Positions 1 to 11,269 of a stretch of 64,000 bases of DNA are shown piece by piece. Each line of letters opens with the position of its first letter. Position 1 is the first letter of the stretch. Made by a program: the position numbers and the translations under genes. The DNA lies in assembly GCF_901000735.1 (NCBI RefSeq), contig NC_081548.1:4030001-4094000 (forward strand), in the 5' to 3' direction. The notes below the pieces were generated by a model. That model was not told the DNA's origin and ran no database searches. It saw only the letters and a program-made list of their open reading frames with translations. The DNA is from Corylus avellana (Eukaryota; Streptophyta; Magnoliopsida; Fagales; Betulaceae).

Positions 1-744
1 TCCTTAAATTCTCATATCTTCTTTTATGATAAAGAGAAATGATAAAATTCTTTTTTTCAACCATTTTTATATAGTGAATAAATGAATTCACCGTTAAATT
101 TATGTGGAACTCACATGAGTCCACAATCTAATAGTTGATTAATTGAATTTACAAAAAGAGATGGTTGTATATATGTCTCAATATTATTCCATGTTATTTC
201 TTCAATTCACTAATTATCGAGCACACGACACAACGGACTCCACCCCTTTAACATCTCATGCTTTTTTTTCTTTTTGATGACGTATATAATATAGCAAAAT
301 TGGGATTTAGATCATATTAATTGAAACATGTCAATATATTCTTATGGTTTGGTTGTGAGTAAACCATATTGGGTTCTTGGTGGTGGCGGATGGCACTTGA
401 CAGAGCTTGAAAGTTTTGATACGAGAAGAAGAGTATAATCGTAAACTTACACGTGAGAGAGAGATTCTTGGAGTCTACACATGTGAGTATGAGTTGTTAA
501 AAATCCCATGTGTTCAAAGAGTTTGCCGGCCACCGGCTCGGAAAGCCCAAGATAGAATGGAGGAAATGCGCTATTTTGTTAATTTTTAAGAAAGGGAGTT
601 CAACTCAACTCAAAAAAAGACATGAGGAATCCAAGAAATTTCTTATTATCTCTCTTTTGTGAATACAAGGCTTTTCAGATGAATTCAAAGATCCAAAAAA
701 AGTTCCCCTGCCTCTCTTCTCTTTTTCCTTCTCCATTGGCTGCA
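1..744. other. Intergenic, no gene recognised
   Basis: AT-rich sequence upstream of the wall-associated-kinase fragment. A 60-codon open frame at 407-589 has no family resemblance I recognise and I do not call it a gene. Parts may be old promoter sequence of the pseudogene at 745-1161. Confidence 0.5.
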
Positions 745-1161
745 TGTCCGTATGTCAAAACATTAGCAATGTGGCCAATCATTCTTGATTCTTGCTCTGG
801 GATTGGGTGTTGCAAGGTAGAGATTCCACCTGGATTGAAATTTTTTACTTTGGAAGCATATAGCTTTGGTAATCACTCAGAAATATGGAGCTTCAATCCA
901 TGCAGCTATGCTTTTGTTGTTAAACAAGACCAGTTCAACTTCTCCTCCCATTATCTTTACACTCTAAAAACAACAGAACACTTCCGATGGTTCTCGATTG
1001 GGCGATCAGTAATGAAACATGTGAATATTCTCAGACCAAGTCGGATTACGTATGTGGAGGCAGGAACAGCAAATGTTATGATCCCGACAACGGTTATGGG
1101 TACCGTTGCAAGTGCAAAGACGGTTATGATGGAAACCCATACCTCCCTCTTGGTTGCCAAG
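745..1161 (+). pseudogene. Wall-associated receptor kinase (WAK)-like N-terminal fragment, frameshifted
   Basis: The reading carries the cysteine-rich extracellular part of a WAK-like receptor: SVCQNISNVANHS at about 745-785, then CSGIGCCKVEIPPGLKFF and WSFNPCSYAFVVKQDQFNFSS at about 795-950, then VLDWAISNETCEYSQ and an EGF-like stretch with CYDPDNGYGYRCKC and DGYDGNPYLPLGCQ at about 987-1160. WAKs are plasma-membrane receptors that bind pectin and signal through a cytoplasmic kinase. Here the three pieces lie in different frames (breaks near 780 and near 980), so the gene is not translatable as it stands. The EGF piece stops at a good donor (CAAG/GTACGT at 1161/1162), the usual first-exon boundary in WAKs, but no transmembrane or kinase exon follows; a CACTA element begins about 8 bp later. 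It is a decayed, transposon-truncated receptor fragment. Confidence 0.75.
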
Positions 1162-1189
1162 GTACGTACAGTACAAAAAAAAATAGGAT

Positions 1190-1600
1190 TTTCTGATGTA
1201 GCTACAGTACATGTATTGTTGCCACGTCATTAATTTTCTGACGTTGAAATTTTACTACGTCAGAATTTTTTTTTCTGACGTGTTAAATACTCAAACGTCA
1301 AAAAATTGTTACAAATTTTAAAACATAAAAAATTATATATTTTCTGACGTTGCCATGTTTGCCACGTCAGAATTTTCTGACGTGGCACACCACCACGTCA
1401 AAAAATTCTAATACAAGAATTAATTATTTATTGTATATATATAAATAAATAATTATATAATTTTTTTCTAAATTTTTTGACGTGGTGCTTTACCCGTCAG
1501 AAAATATATTAATTAGATTTTAATCTTTTTATAAAAACTCCTGACGTGCTACACCTGGCATGTCAGGAATTTCTGACGTGCTACACGTCAGAAATTCCCT
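1190..1600. repeat. Left subterminal repeat array of the CACTA element (TTTCTGACGTG palindromes)
   Basis: About ten occurrences of the core TCTGACGT or its complement ACGTCAGA, many arranged head to head with spacers such as GGCACACCACC. Subterminal repeats of this kind are transposase-binding sites in the En/Spm family. A matching array lies at about 2640-2830. Confidence 0.7.
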
Positions 1601-2234
1601 CAATACTGTTGCAAAAATATGGGCGAGATTTTAAAAGTTTTCCCTCTTCTTTTTTCCTTCAACTTTTTACTCTTTTTATTCTTTCCCCCTTCATTTATTT
1701 CTCCCACTCTCTCTCCTCTCTCATTCTCCCTTTAATTAATTCTCCACACACTGCACGTTTTCTCACACACACTCTCTCTCCTCTCTCAATCTCCTGGCCT
1801 GCTTCTCTGCACATGATTGCACGGCAGCTCCCTCTAGATCTAGAGGGAAACAATGAAAGCAGCAGATCGAAGAAGAAAGAAGAAGAAGAAGAAGAAAAAG
1901 AAGAGGAGAAGAGGAGAAGAGAAGCAGAAGAAAAAAAAAAGAAAAAAAGAGAAAGAAGAAGAGATCGATCTCTTCTAGAAGATAAGAAGATTTTTGGGTT
2001 TTTGAAGATTTGTTGAGTTTGGCATTTGGGTTTTTGGGTTTTCAGATTGATTTTTTGAAGATTTTTTGGGTTTGAAGAGAGAGAGAGTGAGAAAATGGAG
2101 AGCTGGCCGGAGAAAAGAAGAGAGAAAGAAAAAATTGAGAAAAGAAGCAAAAGAGGTGCGCCACTCCTGGCCTGCAGAGAAACAAAAAGAAGCAAAATTG
2201 AGAAAAGAAGCAAAAAAATTTTCGTTTCTCTGCA

Positions 2235-2637
2235 CCTCTCCTGCAGAGAAACGAAAATCTCTGCATCGGCCACTCGAGTGGGGTGCAGAGAAATTCCTAA
2301 AAAAAAAATAATTGAATTGAAAATTAATTTAAATTAATAAAGAAAAAATCTCTGATTAATTTAAATTAATAAAGATTAAATTAATTTAATCTCTAGACTA
2401 CTCCTGCAGAAAAAATTTTAAAAAAGNNNNNNNNNNNNNNNNNNNNCCTCTCCTGCAGAGAAACGAAAATCTCTGCACCGGCCACACGAGTGGGGTGCAG
2501 AGAAATTCCTAAAAAAAAAATAATTGAATTGAAAATTAATTTAAATTAATAAAGAAAAAATCTCTGATTAATTTAAATTAATAAAGATTAAATTAATTTA
2601 ATCTCTAGACCACTCCTGCAGAAAAAATTTTAAAAAT
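2235..2637. repeat. ~190-bp direct repeat flanking a 20-N gap
   Basis: The segment at 2235-2422 (starting CCTCTCCTGCAGAGAAACG) is repeated at 2447-2634 with only a few substitutions (for example CATCGGCCACTCG versus CACCGGCCACACG). The 20 unresolved bases at 2427-2446 lie exactly between the copies, so the true number of units inside the CACTA element is uncertain. Confidence 0.85.
2427..2446. other. Assembly gap (20 N)
   Basis: A run of 20 N inside the CACTA element, between two copies of a tandem repeat. Confidence 0.99.
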
Positions 2638-3579
2638 TTACCATGTCAGAAATTTTTTCTGACGTGTGGTATATTAGAACGTCAGAAAATTCTGACGTTC
2701 TACCCTCTAACACGTCAGTAAAAATTTTTTGCTGACACCTACGTTTCTGACAATCAACACGCGTCAGAAACGACACGTCAGAAAAATTTTCTGACTTGTC
2801 GGACACCAAAAAACGTCAAAAAATTTCCGTAAAAAAAAATTTGTTTTTTTGTAGTGAATGTAAAAGTGCACAAGAAAGGCATTATGGTAAGTTTGGTATA
2901 ATGTCTATGCTCTAACAATGTAATGAACATTGATAAGATATATCAATGAAAACCTCAAAAAATGGTAACCTTGGAGGAAAGCGATTCAAGGAAAGATTGA
3001 ATACAGGTTTACACATGGTCTTGTGCCTTATAAAGTCATCAATTGTGGAATGAGTGTGGAATATATTCCCGACCATGGATAATTGATGCAATTTTGCTTG
3101 AAAACATAGCAAAAATGAAGTCACCTCTCTAATATGTGGAAAATAGGACACATAGTAGAAGGGCACAGTTAGATAAAATAACATAAGAGGGCACACATCA
3201 AGAGTGTTTTAATCTAACGACTATCTGTAGGATCGTACAGATAGCAAGTTGACATGTTACTATGGTACCAAGATATATATATATATACGATCAAGTGTGA
3301 GATGATGTAGTGGTGATCACACTATAACAAGTGTGGTCATCCCTACACCTAATTCTTCTCATGGAAGATAGTAACTTTCATGGAGGTTATTTGATAAGAG
3401 AACGTACGTACACAAGGCCAAGAGTTGTGATTAGAACTCTGTAAATAGAGTCCAAATGAGAACACTTTTTTTCCTAACAATTCCTACTATCAGTTCTCAA
3501 TATATTCTCTTAATCCTCCATAGGATTTCCACCCTAACGGGAGAAATCCTTGCATACAATCATCAACCCAAATCCTATT

Positions 3580-4330
3580 CACATGACTTGGGCCCTATCA
3601 TTAATCAATTACTTAAGGGATGTGAAACTTCGTGAGGATGATAAGGAGGCCAAGAAGGTTAAGTTTTGGGCCTCTAGGCTCACTCTGATAGACGAGTCTT
3701 GTATCAAAGAGGTTTTACTCATTCAATTTTGCATTGCCTATCTGACGAAGAGGCTAACTACGTGCTCAGAGCGATTCGTGAGGGAATATGTGGAAACCGC
3801 TTAGGAGCTTGAGCATTGGCACAAAAGGCTCTCCAGGCTAGAGATTTATTACCCATGATGCAGACGGACCCAATGAAATGGTCCAAAACTGTGAAAATTG
3901 CCAAGCTTTCTCAGACAGTTTTGGACCATTTCATGGCCCTTCGCTCAATGGGGAATAGACCTTGTCGGCCCCCTTCCCCTGGGAAAGTGTTTGGTGAAGT
4001 TTTTTACTGTGATGGCGATTGACTACTTTACAAAGTGGGTAGAAGCATATGCATTGGCTACCATTACGAAGAAGCACATTGAAAGCTTTACCTGGAGAAA
4101 TATTGTTTGCATGTTTGGAGTCCCATTGGGCACTCGTTGCAGACAACGGCAAGCAATTCAACAATCTAGCCTTCTAGGAATGGTGCTTCGACCTCAGCAT
4201 CCAAAATTACTACTCTTCCCCGAGACGTCAACAAGCTAATGGCCAAGTGGAGGTGACAAATAAAACTCTATTTAAGATTATCTCATGCTTATTGTGTTTT
4301 CATTGGGGCTGCTTGACTACGATATCTCCC
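3580..4330 (+). pseudogene. Ty3/gypsy integrase remnant
   Basis: Conceptual translation in shifting frames resembles the RNase H-integrase segment of plant gypsy polyproteins: WALSLINYLRDVKLREDD (3580-3640), a zinc-binding-like region around 3800-3900, then WPFAQWGIDLVGPLPLGK (about 3935) and VMAIDYFTKWVEAYALATIT (about 4010), followed by FGVPLGT and an ANGQVEVTNKTL motif at about 4235-4270. The Asp of GIDLVGPLP is the first catalytic Asp of the DDE triad. Several frameshifts and stops break the frame, so it is a dead fragment nested in the copia remnant. Confidence 0.8.
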
Positions 4331-4515
4331 TTGTTACAAAGAAACTCGTCTAATTTTGTTGAGATTGATAAAAGTAAGTTGGAAATGTATATGCATGGTT
4401 CTAATTATCTAACTAGTATTAATTATATATATTCATAGCCGATAATTCTATTACAATTTGATGTCTTAAGTAGGTTTATTACAAATTTTGGGAAATTTGC
4501 TTTACAATTTGATCA

Positions 4516-4534
4516 AATATATATATATATATAT
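4516..4534. repeat. (TA)n microsatellite
   Basis: Perfect AT dinucleotide run of about 19 bp. Confidence 0.9.
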
Positions 4535-4742
4535 GTTTTTTTCTTTTTTCCTCCTCTTTTCTTTTTTAGTGGATTGAAAACTGAAGTTCGAATGTCTCAG
4601 ACCTCTTCTTTTTACAGTTGCGCATCAAAAAAAGAGAATATAGAAGAAGCCTTCAAAGTTCAAACAGATCATGATGATTTCTTCAAGATGTCAAAATCTC
4701 AATAAATGATTTCTACCATTTTTATTTCTTTCCTTAATTTCT

Positions 4743-4743
<1 letters not shown>

Positions 4744-4788
<45 letters not shown>
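4744..4788. repeat. Compound (TA)n(GA)n microsatellite
   Basis: A TA run directly followed by a GA run, about 45 bp in total, in non-coding sequence. Confidence 0.95.
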
Positions 4789-4792
<4 letters not shown>

Positions 4793-5355
4793 ATGGTAGA
4801 TTCATAAGGCAGGAGGAGAAATGGACAGAAAAGAACCTCCAGACAGAACACCATTTTGTTGGATTGGAATTTCATTACAATTGACTTTGGCCAGCGTCAT
4901 CATCGTCTAGCAGCCAATAAAATCAATTACTAATTAATATTTACCAAAGCATTATTTTCCAATAGTGAGATAAACTTCATTGCCTATCAATTATTTTTAT
5001 TTATTTGTTTTACTAATTGATAAACTTTAGACTCCATCCATTTACGTAATTTGAATGAATTCATCCCCATTCATGTAATTTTAACAAAATATATGGATTT
5101 TTTTTTTTCAAAATAATTGATTATTTTACTCGTTACAGAGAAAATAAGCATCAAATTTAACCTAAATAACAAAAAAAATTACAAAGACTTATGAATAATC
5201 TATGAAACCAAAGATACGAATTCCAGTTACAAGTTTGTGTCGCCAACAGTGATTACAAAAGCAAGAACCAAAAAAACCCATATATAATCCGAAAAGAGAT
5301 GGAAGAAAGAATGAACAAATGATGAAAGGATTAAGGAAGGAATACAGAGAATGAA

Positions 5356-5578
5356 TCAGAAGTGACAACCGCAGCAGAGGTAGAAGAAACAGAGCGTGGA
5401 GACAAGAACGACGCCTTCCACCACAGAGAGCATCTTGAAAACGACACCGTCTATGACTGTCGTCTGGAAATCCAACCGCTTCCATCTGAAAGCTGAGAAC
5501 AACCTCCGCGGCCATTGCTTCTTCCCCACCTTCTTCAAAGATCTAGAAGAAGAAGAAGTTTCGGAGGAAGAAGAAGAC
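5356..5578 (-). CDS. Possible terminal exon of a small plant membrane protein (partial)
   Basis: On the minus strand an open stretch reads RSSSSSETSSSSRSLKK, then KKQWPRRLFSAFRWKRLDFQ, then VVFKMLSVVEGVVLVSTLCFFYLCCGCHF and a stop at 5356. It has a Ser/acid-rich lead, a basic middle and a C-terminal hydrophobic helix ending in CCGCH. Upstream is a good 3' splice acceptor (TTGATTTTTCTGCAG/G at 5579), so this may be a second exon. I saw no clear first exon in the next few hundred bases. Similar short proteins with a basic segment and a terminal helix are known from plant genomes, but I cannot name this one and it may be a pseudo-exon between transposon remnants. Confidence 0.35.
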
Positions 5579-6049
5579 CTGCAGAAAAATCAAGAAAATC
5601 CCCAAACTGGTCAAAATGGAGCCATTTGACTAGCTAGGGGACCAAAGGCCATGCCTCCTTTAACCTCGTGCGAAACGATGTCATCCCATCTAAGTGAGAC
5701 CGCACCGTTTTAGGCGCCACTAAAAAGGCGCATTCCAGCGTTGCTTCTAGAAACGACATCATCCCAGTCAAACATGATGATGCTGTTTCATTGCTGGAGC
5801 GAGTCTACTCCAAGCCCGAATCAATGACACTATTTCATACCACTCCACAGATCCTGGAGCAAGCCCGCAAGAAACGACAGGACGTCGTTTTGAAGCACCA
5901 CTACAGCCCGACCAGACAACCCTTCCGATTCGGTCCAAAGTGGAGATACGCATCCCGAAAGTCAATCCTGAGAGCCCAAGCCCAAAAAATCAAAGCCCAG
6001 GCCCAACACACTGAAGAGAGAAGTGATTAATAGAAAGTAAAGATGCTGT

Positions 6050-7866
6050 TTTTCTTGAGAATTCTAATCAATTCGCTCCTATAGATGACATTTGACTTTT
6101 AGAAGATGAAGATTCCATACATTCGGTACTCGAAGACACCTCATTAGAAGATGAACATGTTGAAACTTCAAAACAGTGGGAGTAAGAGAAAATCAGATGA
6201 TGTACCACACAAAAGCGCTAATAGTGAAAATAGTGGGAGAATTAAAAAACAAAGACAACCATCAATCATACTGAGAGATTATCATGTATTAAGCATAGAT
6301 GACATAAACCTACAAGACAATCGAACAAATTTTAAAGAAGTTATGAATAGTAATGATGATGACAGATGGATTGATGCAATGAATGATGAGCTAGACTCAA
6401 TCAACAGAAATAATGTTTGGGAGCTTATAGATTTACCAAATCAAAGAAAGCCATTGGATGCAAATGGGTACTTAAAAAGAAATTTAAAGCAAATGAAAGC
6501 CTTGACAAGTACAAGGCTAGGTTAGTAGCCAAAGGGTTACTCAACAACCTGGTGTGAACTTCATTGATACGTATTCACCCGTAGCTAAATTCACTTCAGT
6601 AATAATAATTATGTCCATTGTAGCAAAGATGGATTTAGAGTTGCATCAATTAGATGTAAAGACAACATTTTTAAATAGAGAATTGAAAGAAGACATCTAT
6701 ATGATTCAACCAGAAGGTTTCGAAGTGAATGGACAAGAAGATAAAGTTTATAAGTTAAAGAGATCCATGTACGAACTCAGGCAATCCTCGAAACAATGGT
6801 ATTTAAAATTTCTCCAGGCTATAACTGAGATTGGTTTCGAGGTAAGTCCACTAGATTATTGTGTTTGTATATACAATGATGATGATAAGTTAACCATTTT
6901 ATCATTGTATGTGGACGACATACTATTAACCGGAAACTGCTCAAAAATGATCCACAAAACAAAGACTTTCTTAGCATCTAAGTTTGAAATGAAAGACATA
7001 CGCGCTGCAAAAATATGTCTTGGGAATAAAAATTTCAAGGGACAAAACCTCAAAATTGTTATACGTAGATGAGGAGAATTATACGGAAAAGATACTGAAG
7101 AGGTTTAGAGTGGATAATTGCAAACCTTTAAGCACACCAGTTACAATGGTCAACATCTGAGGAAGAATATATGTCCTCAAAATGAGACAAAAATTCTTGA
7201 CATGGAATCTGTGCCCTATGCCTAAGTCGTGGGCAGCCTGATGTATGCTATGACAAGCAAAAGACCAAATATTTGTCCAGTTGTAAGATTGGTGAGTAGA
7301 TATCAATCCAATACTGGAAAAATACATTGGCAAGCAGTGAAAAGAATATTTAGATATTTACAAGGAACTAAAAACATTGGTTTATGTCTTGGACTAGGAG
7401 ATATAAATATTACAGGATACACAAATGCAGATTTTGTAGGAGATGTAGATGATAGAAAATCAACCAATGGTTATGTGTTCTTGTTTGGGGGAGCAATTGT
7501 TTCTTGGTTAAGTAAGTAACAAAACTGTGTTGCTAAATCTACCATGGAAGCTGAGTACCTATCATGCATGCAGCACAGCGGTAAGTAATGCTGTTTGAAT
7601 TAAGCGTTTTATTAATAATTTAAACTTAGACATTCCTGATAAACATGTCGATGTATTTTGTGATAATAAGTCTGCCATCTCTATAATAAAAAGTGGAGCT
7701 CAAAGTTCCAAGCTTATCACTATATTCAAGATATGGTAGAAAGATGAGAAATAAAAGTGGAATTTATTCCCTTGATAGAGATGGTAGCCGATCCCATGAC
7801 TAAAGGGTTATATCTAGATAAATTTAGAGAACATGTAGCAACAATGGGATCGAGAAGCCTTAAGTA
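6050..7866 (+). pseudogene. Ty1/copia pol remnant (reverse transcriptase and RNase H)
   Basis: Fragments in several frames follow the copia RVT_2 order: DRWIDAMNDELDSINRNNVWEL (about 6361-6425), FIDTYSPVAKFTSV (about 6560), LHQLDVKTTFLNRELKEDIY (about 6640-6710), KLKRSMYELRQSSKQWY (about 6755-6800), LYVDDILLTGN with the catalytic YVDD at about 6908-6919, GSLMYAMTSKRPNI (about 7230), GYTNADFVGDVDDRKSTNGY (about 7420-7480), STMEAEYLS (about 7540) and VADPMTKG (about 7784-7808). Frame breaks occur near 6515, 7070, 7515 and later. The element is dead. No gag was found upstream. Confidence 0.9.
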
Positions 7867-8053
7867 ACAACTACATGGTTTGCAGCATAATCAGAAGGAT
7901 TCAGGAACACCTGGATGAATGATAATATGCACTTCTGCCTAATAAATAGCATATGATTGGTTACGGGCAAATGACACTTACGAGGAACAAACATTATAAA
8001 CTGACATAAATGTAAACGTGCACAAGAAAGGCATTATGGTAAGTTTGGTAAAA

Positions 8054-8153
8054 NNNNNNNNNNNNNNNNNNNNNNNNNNNNNNNNNNNNNNNNNNNNNNN
8101 NNNNNNNNNNNNNNNNNNNNNNNNNNNNNNNNNNNNNNNNNNNNNNNNNNNNN
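8054..8153. other. Assembly gap (100 N)
   Basis: A 100-N scaffold gap that truncates the presumed 3' LTR of the copia remnant. Confidence 0.99.
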
Positions 8154-8768
8154 AAACTCTCTCAAAAGTACATGTTTTTATGAAATAAACTTTTTTAATT
8201 TTGTTTTTTAGTTCCTCATTTGCTAATATTCTGTTTCCGCCCCTGTATTTAGAGGAGACTTTTGTCGTCCAAAAAAGAAGAAGACCAAGAGATGAACCTT
8301 CGAAGATGTTTAACATATATTCATGTCTTGGTTTAGTCCATGGCCAACTAGTCCATTGCCCATAGGACATGTTAGTTGACTGACCACTTCCATGGAAATT
8401 GTCAATCCATAGTTTTCTTTTGCCAATTTTTTGTTGATTTGGTTGGAAAGTTAAAATATGGACATCACATTTAATCCACCCTGTGGCATGAAGTTGTTAC
8501 TTATTGTCTTTTTGTTAAAGTATTAAATTTATCATTTTTTAATAATATAAATTTTTGGGTAAAAGTGGTAGTTTAAATATAGTATCGGAACCGAGATCTT
8601 GAATTCAAACCTTGATTCTATAATTTAGTCCTTATTTTAATTAAAATAGTTTACGTGTTGTACGATCGTACATGTGCATGTGATAGAGAGTGTGTTAAAA
8701 TATTAATTAAATTATGAAATTTGTCATTTTTTATCAAAGTAAAGTACTTTTGGAGCACATTTAGTACG

Positions 8769-8832
8769 GATAAATAGATCGAGAAATGGAATAGCTATTC
8801 TTCTGATAAATAGATCGAGAAATGGAATAGCC
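8769..8832. repeat. Short tandem duplication (~36-bp period)
   Basis: The string GATAAATAGATCGAGAAATG followed by GAATAGC occurs twice, at about 8769 and 8804, separated by a short spacer. Confidence 0.85.
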
Positions 8833-8834
8833 TG

Positions 8835-8972
8835 CTTATAGAAATCATATATTTTTTTTCCTATTTTAGATTAAGTGCTTTTTAATTCGCAATGCCAAAC
8901 ACTTTACGTTTTGCGATATTTTTTAAAAACACAAATTATTCTTACAAAATCGCAATCCTAAACGCATCTAAG
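8835..8972. mobile_element. Truncated PIF/Harbinger-type MITE
   Basis: This segment is collinear with the right half of the element at 13694-14018 (AAGTGCTTTTTAATTCGCAA, AATGCCAAACACTTTACG, ending AAAATCGCAATCCTAAACGC). The left half is missing. Confidence 0.6.
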
Positions 8973-9748
8973 GATAATCATCATTCCAATTTGGTCATTG
9001 GAGTTAATGAGTATAATTCCTAGTTATATTTGTTGATCTTGGGGCACTTGCCCTTCTTATATAGAGCTATTAGCAGCTAAAAATCATTATATTCAAGTAT
9101 ATGCTACGCTACATTTAAGGATGGTCAAAACACCTCGATAACCAAGAATAACTACAATTATCTTGAGAAACGGTAAGTTCTTAGTATCTATTTTTCCGTA
9201 TGTAGTTTTATATCTTACGTTTGACAAGATCTCGAAGCGTTCATATATTGGCTTAAAAATTAAGTTTGGCCTTATTAAAATTATACTTCACCTTTCATTC
9301 ATACTTTGATACCTTTCAATAAAAAATTCTGGTTCCGTCTCTACCTACCGGCAAGTGATATCACAAGTTGAAGTTGAGAATGAAGATGATATTTTGCAAG
9401 AAATTCTCGAAGAGTTTAAAGAGAAGATCATGAGGTGGAAATTGTTGAAAATGTTGTAGGAGATCTAATTAAAGTAAAATGTGATAGTGAGCTCAGCTCA
9501 TGACACACAAGGCTCAGGTTTCCATTAACCTGCCACCATGATAGTGAGCCCATAACCTACAAGTCCCCGTTACTACTATTTTCGTAGTTTTTGAAATTTT
9601 AGAGTTTGGGATTTTATTTCCTTATTGTTAATTATTTTTAGGATCAATTTAATAATGTTAGTATTTTTTGAAATCTTTTGTTTGAAAGTAGAGGGAATAA
9701 GGAAAATGTTAGATATTCTGTTATTTAAGTGTATATTATTTTCTTAAA

Positions 9749-10136
9749 GGAGAATGCTAAGTGTTCTCTTGGTTTTAGGTGTATATTACTTTTTAAAAAT
9801 CAAGTGAAAAAAAAGGGCCAATTTCTTTTTTGCCTTTTTAAAAAATAATATACACCTAAGATGAGGAGAACACCAGAAGATCACATAATAACATTTTCCT
9901 TTCTAAAAATTGGGTGAGAAAAATAAGGAGCTTTTTCCTTTTTTTTTTTTTTTTTTTTTTTTTTTGTGTTTTTAGAAAATAATATATACCTAGGACCAAG
10001 AGAACACCATGAGAGTACCTAAAATTTTTCTTTCCAAATATCTAGTGAGAAAAATAAGAGACAATTTCTTTTTTGCTTTTTTTTTTTTAAAAAAAATAAT
10101 ATTTACATAAGATGAAGAGAACACCTAGCATTCTCC
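9749..10136. mobile_element. TIR element with three internal diverged repeats
   Basis: The ends are inverted repeats: GGAGAATGCTAAGTGTTCTC at 9749 and the complement of GAGAACACCTAGCATTCTCC at 10136, extending about 40 bp into TAGGTGTATATTA. Inside, the unit AATAATATACACC-AAGA-GAACACC occurs three times (about 9843, 9974 and 10093), each preceded by GTGAGAAAAATAAG or a variant and a T-rich run. It looks like a MITE that expanded internally. I could not define a target duplication. Confidence 0.6.
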
Positions 10137-11269
10137 TAGGAATAATTCTTTTACCATAAGTTTCTTATTTATCTATAAATTTTTCATGCTTCCATTTTTT
10201 TTTTTTTTTTTGACATGTTCACACAAAAGGAGAGAGAAAAATTTAAACTAGTGATCTCCGCTTCATTAGGCATGGTCTCAGCTGATTGGATTGAGTTAAA
10301 TATGAATAGCAAGAATATTTCATTTATGCATGTCGGTGAGATTTATTGGAAACTGAATATTATAAAATTATATTTTTTAAATATATCAAAAAATAATTGT
10401 TTATGAAGAACCCTTTACTGCATCTTGAACTATTTTATAAATCAAGTCATCTATGTGAGCACTTATCGTACAAAAAAGTCCAAATCAACTAATGAAAGTG
10501 AAGTTAATTCGAAGCAAATAGTTTATATAGAAATGTGTGTATTATAATGGGAGATGGGTCATGGCATTAGGGCCACGTTTGGTATGCATAAATATACCAA
10601 AAAAAATTGATCAACTACCTTATTAAAATAGTTATTCCGTGATTTGGTTGCGTTGCCACCTCATTAAAAAATAGTTATTCCTTTGAAAGAGGTAGAGGAA
10701 TAAGTCTTTCTCCCATAAATAAAATACTCCTAAAAATAATATTTCCAAAAAATTATTTGTCATTTTCTCCTATCGGTGGTTGACACCCTTCCAATTGAAT
10801 TGTTGCCTCCTCATTTCATCAACTAGGTACCAATTGTTGAATAAGGATGAAATTGGTTTCATTAAATGTTATTTAGTATATTGTTATACGACTGTCATAT
10901 ATAATATAACTTAATAATATAACAGTAAAAATAAATCATCGAATCAGCACTTATAAAAAAATTGGATTTTTTTTTTATTTTTAAAAAACTTCAATATATT
11001 AAATTAATATATATTCTTAAACACGTGATTTTCACACAAAAATGAGAAGAAAAGCTGAAAAATCAAATAACAAAAAAGAAAAAGAAAAAGTAGTAGTTAC
11101 TTGTTTCCTAATCTTGCAGACAAGGACTCAAAATGAGTAATTGCATAATCCAAGCAATAAAACAATTTTATAGGGGAGTGGACCCCTATTTTCTTGCTCC
11201 AAGTCAATGAGTAGGGGAGGGCACAAATTACTTTTTTATTTGTTTGTTTGTTGGGACCTTTTATTTTAT
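10137..11269. other. Intergenic, AT-rich, no gene
   Basis: Poly(T) tracts and short open frames only. Nothing recognisable. Confidence 0.5.

Larger units (their letters stand above)
1169..2856. mobile_element. CACTA (En/Spm-type) DNA transposon, non-autonomous
   Basis: The right end reads TTTTTTTGTAGTG (to 2856), the reverse complement of the canonical CACTACAAAAAAA terminus. The left end, CAGTACAAAAAAAAAT at 1169, is a one-base variant of the same terminus. Inside both ends lie subterminal arrays built from TTTCTGACGT/ACGTCAGAAA palindromes (about 1190-1600 and 2640-2830). The interior is CT-rich (1640-1830), then GAA-rich (1850-1960), with no transposase reading frame. The flanking trinucleotides (GTA left, AAT right) do not match, so the expected 3-bp target duplication is not visible; a deletion at one side is possible. 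It sits between the WAK fragment and the copia remnant. Confidence 0.7.
2857..8053 (+). mobile_element. Degenerate Ty1/copia LTR retrotransposon with nested debris
   Basis: A stretch starting TGTAAAAGTGCACAAGAAAGG at 2859 recurs, nearly identical over 44 bp, at 8011 immediately downstream of the end of a copia pol remnant. They are best read as the starts of the 5' and 3' LTRs. The 3' copy is cut by the N gap at 8054. The 5' copy begins exactly where the CACTA element ends. The internal region holds a gypsy integrase remnant (about 3580-4330), SSRs, an unrelated segment (4340-6040) and copia RT/RNase H remnants (6050-7866). I found no clear primer-binding site or polypurine tract, so the LTR boundaries are provisional. 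Confidence 0.6.
8154..9748. other. Intergenic, AT-rich, no gene
   Basis: I see no coding family here. It contains a small tandem repeat (8769-8832) and a truncated MITE (8835-8972). The rest is unassigned. Confidence 0.5.

Noticed and set aside
622..1233. A 203-codon open frame that could be taken as an intact gene
   Set aside because: WAK homology switches frame at about 780 and 980, and the ends of the frame have no homology, so it is a pseudogene fragment.
1546..2016. Long open frames rich in Ser/Leu, then Glu/Lys, on both strands
   Set aside because: They are low-complexity translations of CT- and GAA-rich transposon DNA with no domain.
3550..4260. Possible ongoing gypsy retrotransposon
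   Set aside because: Only an integrase remnant with several frame breaks is present and no LTR pair was found around it.
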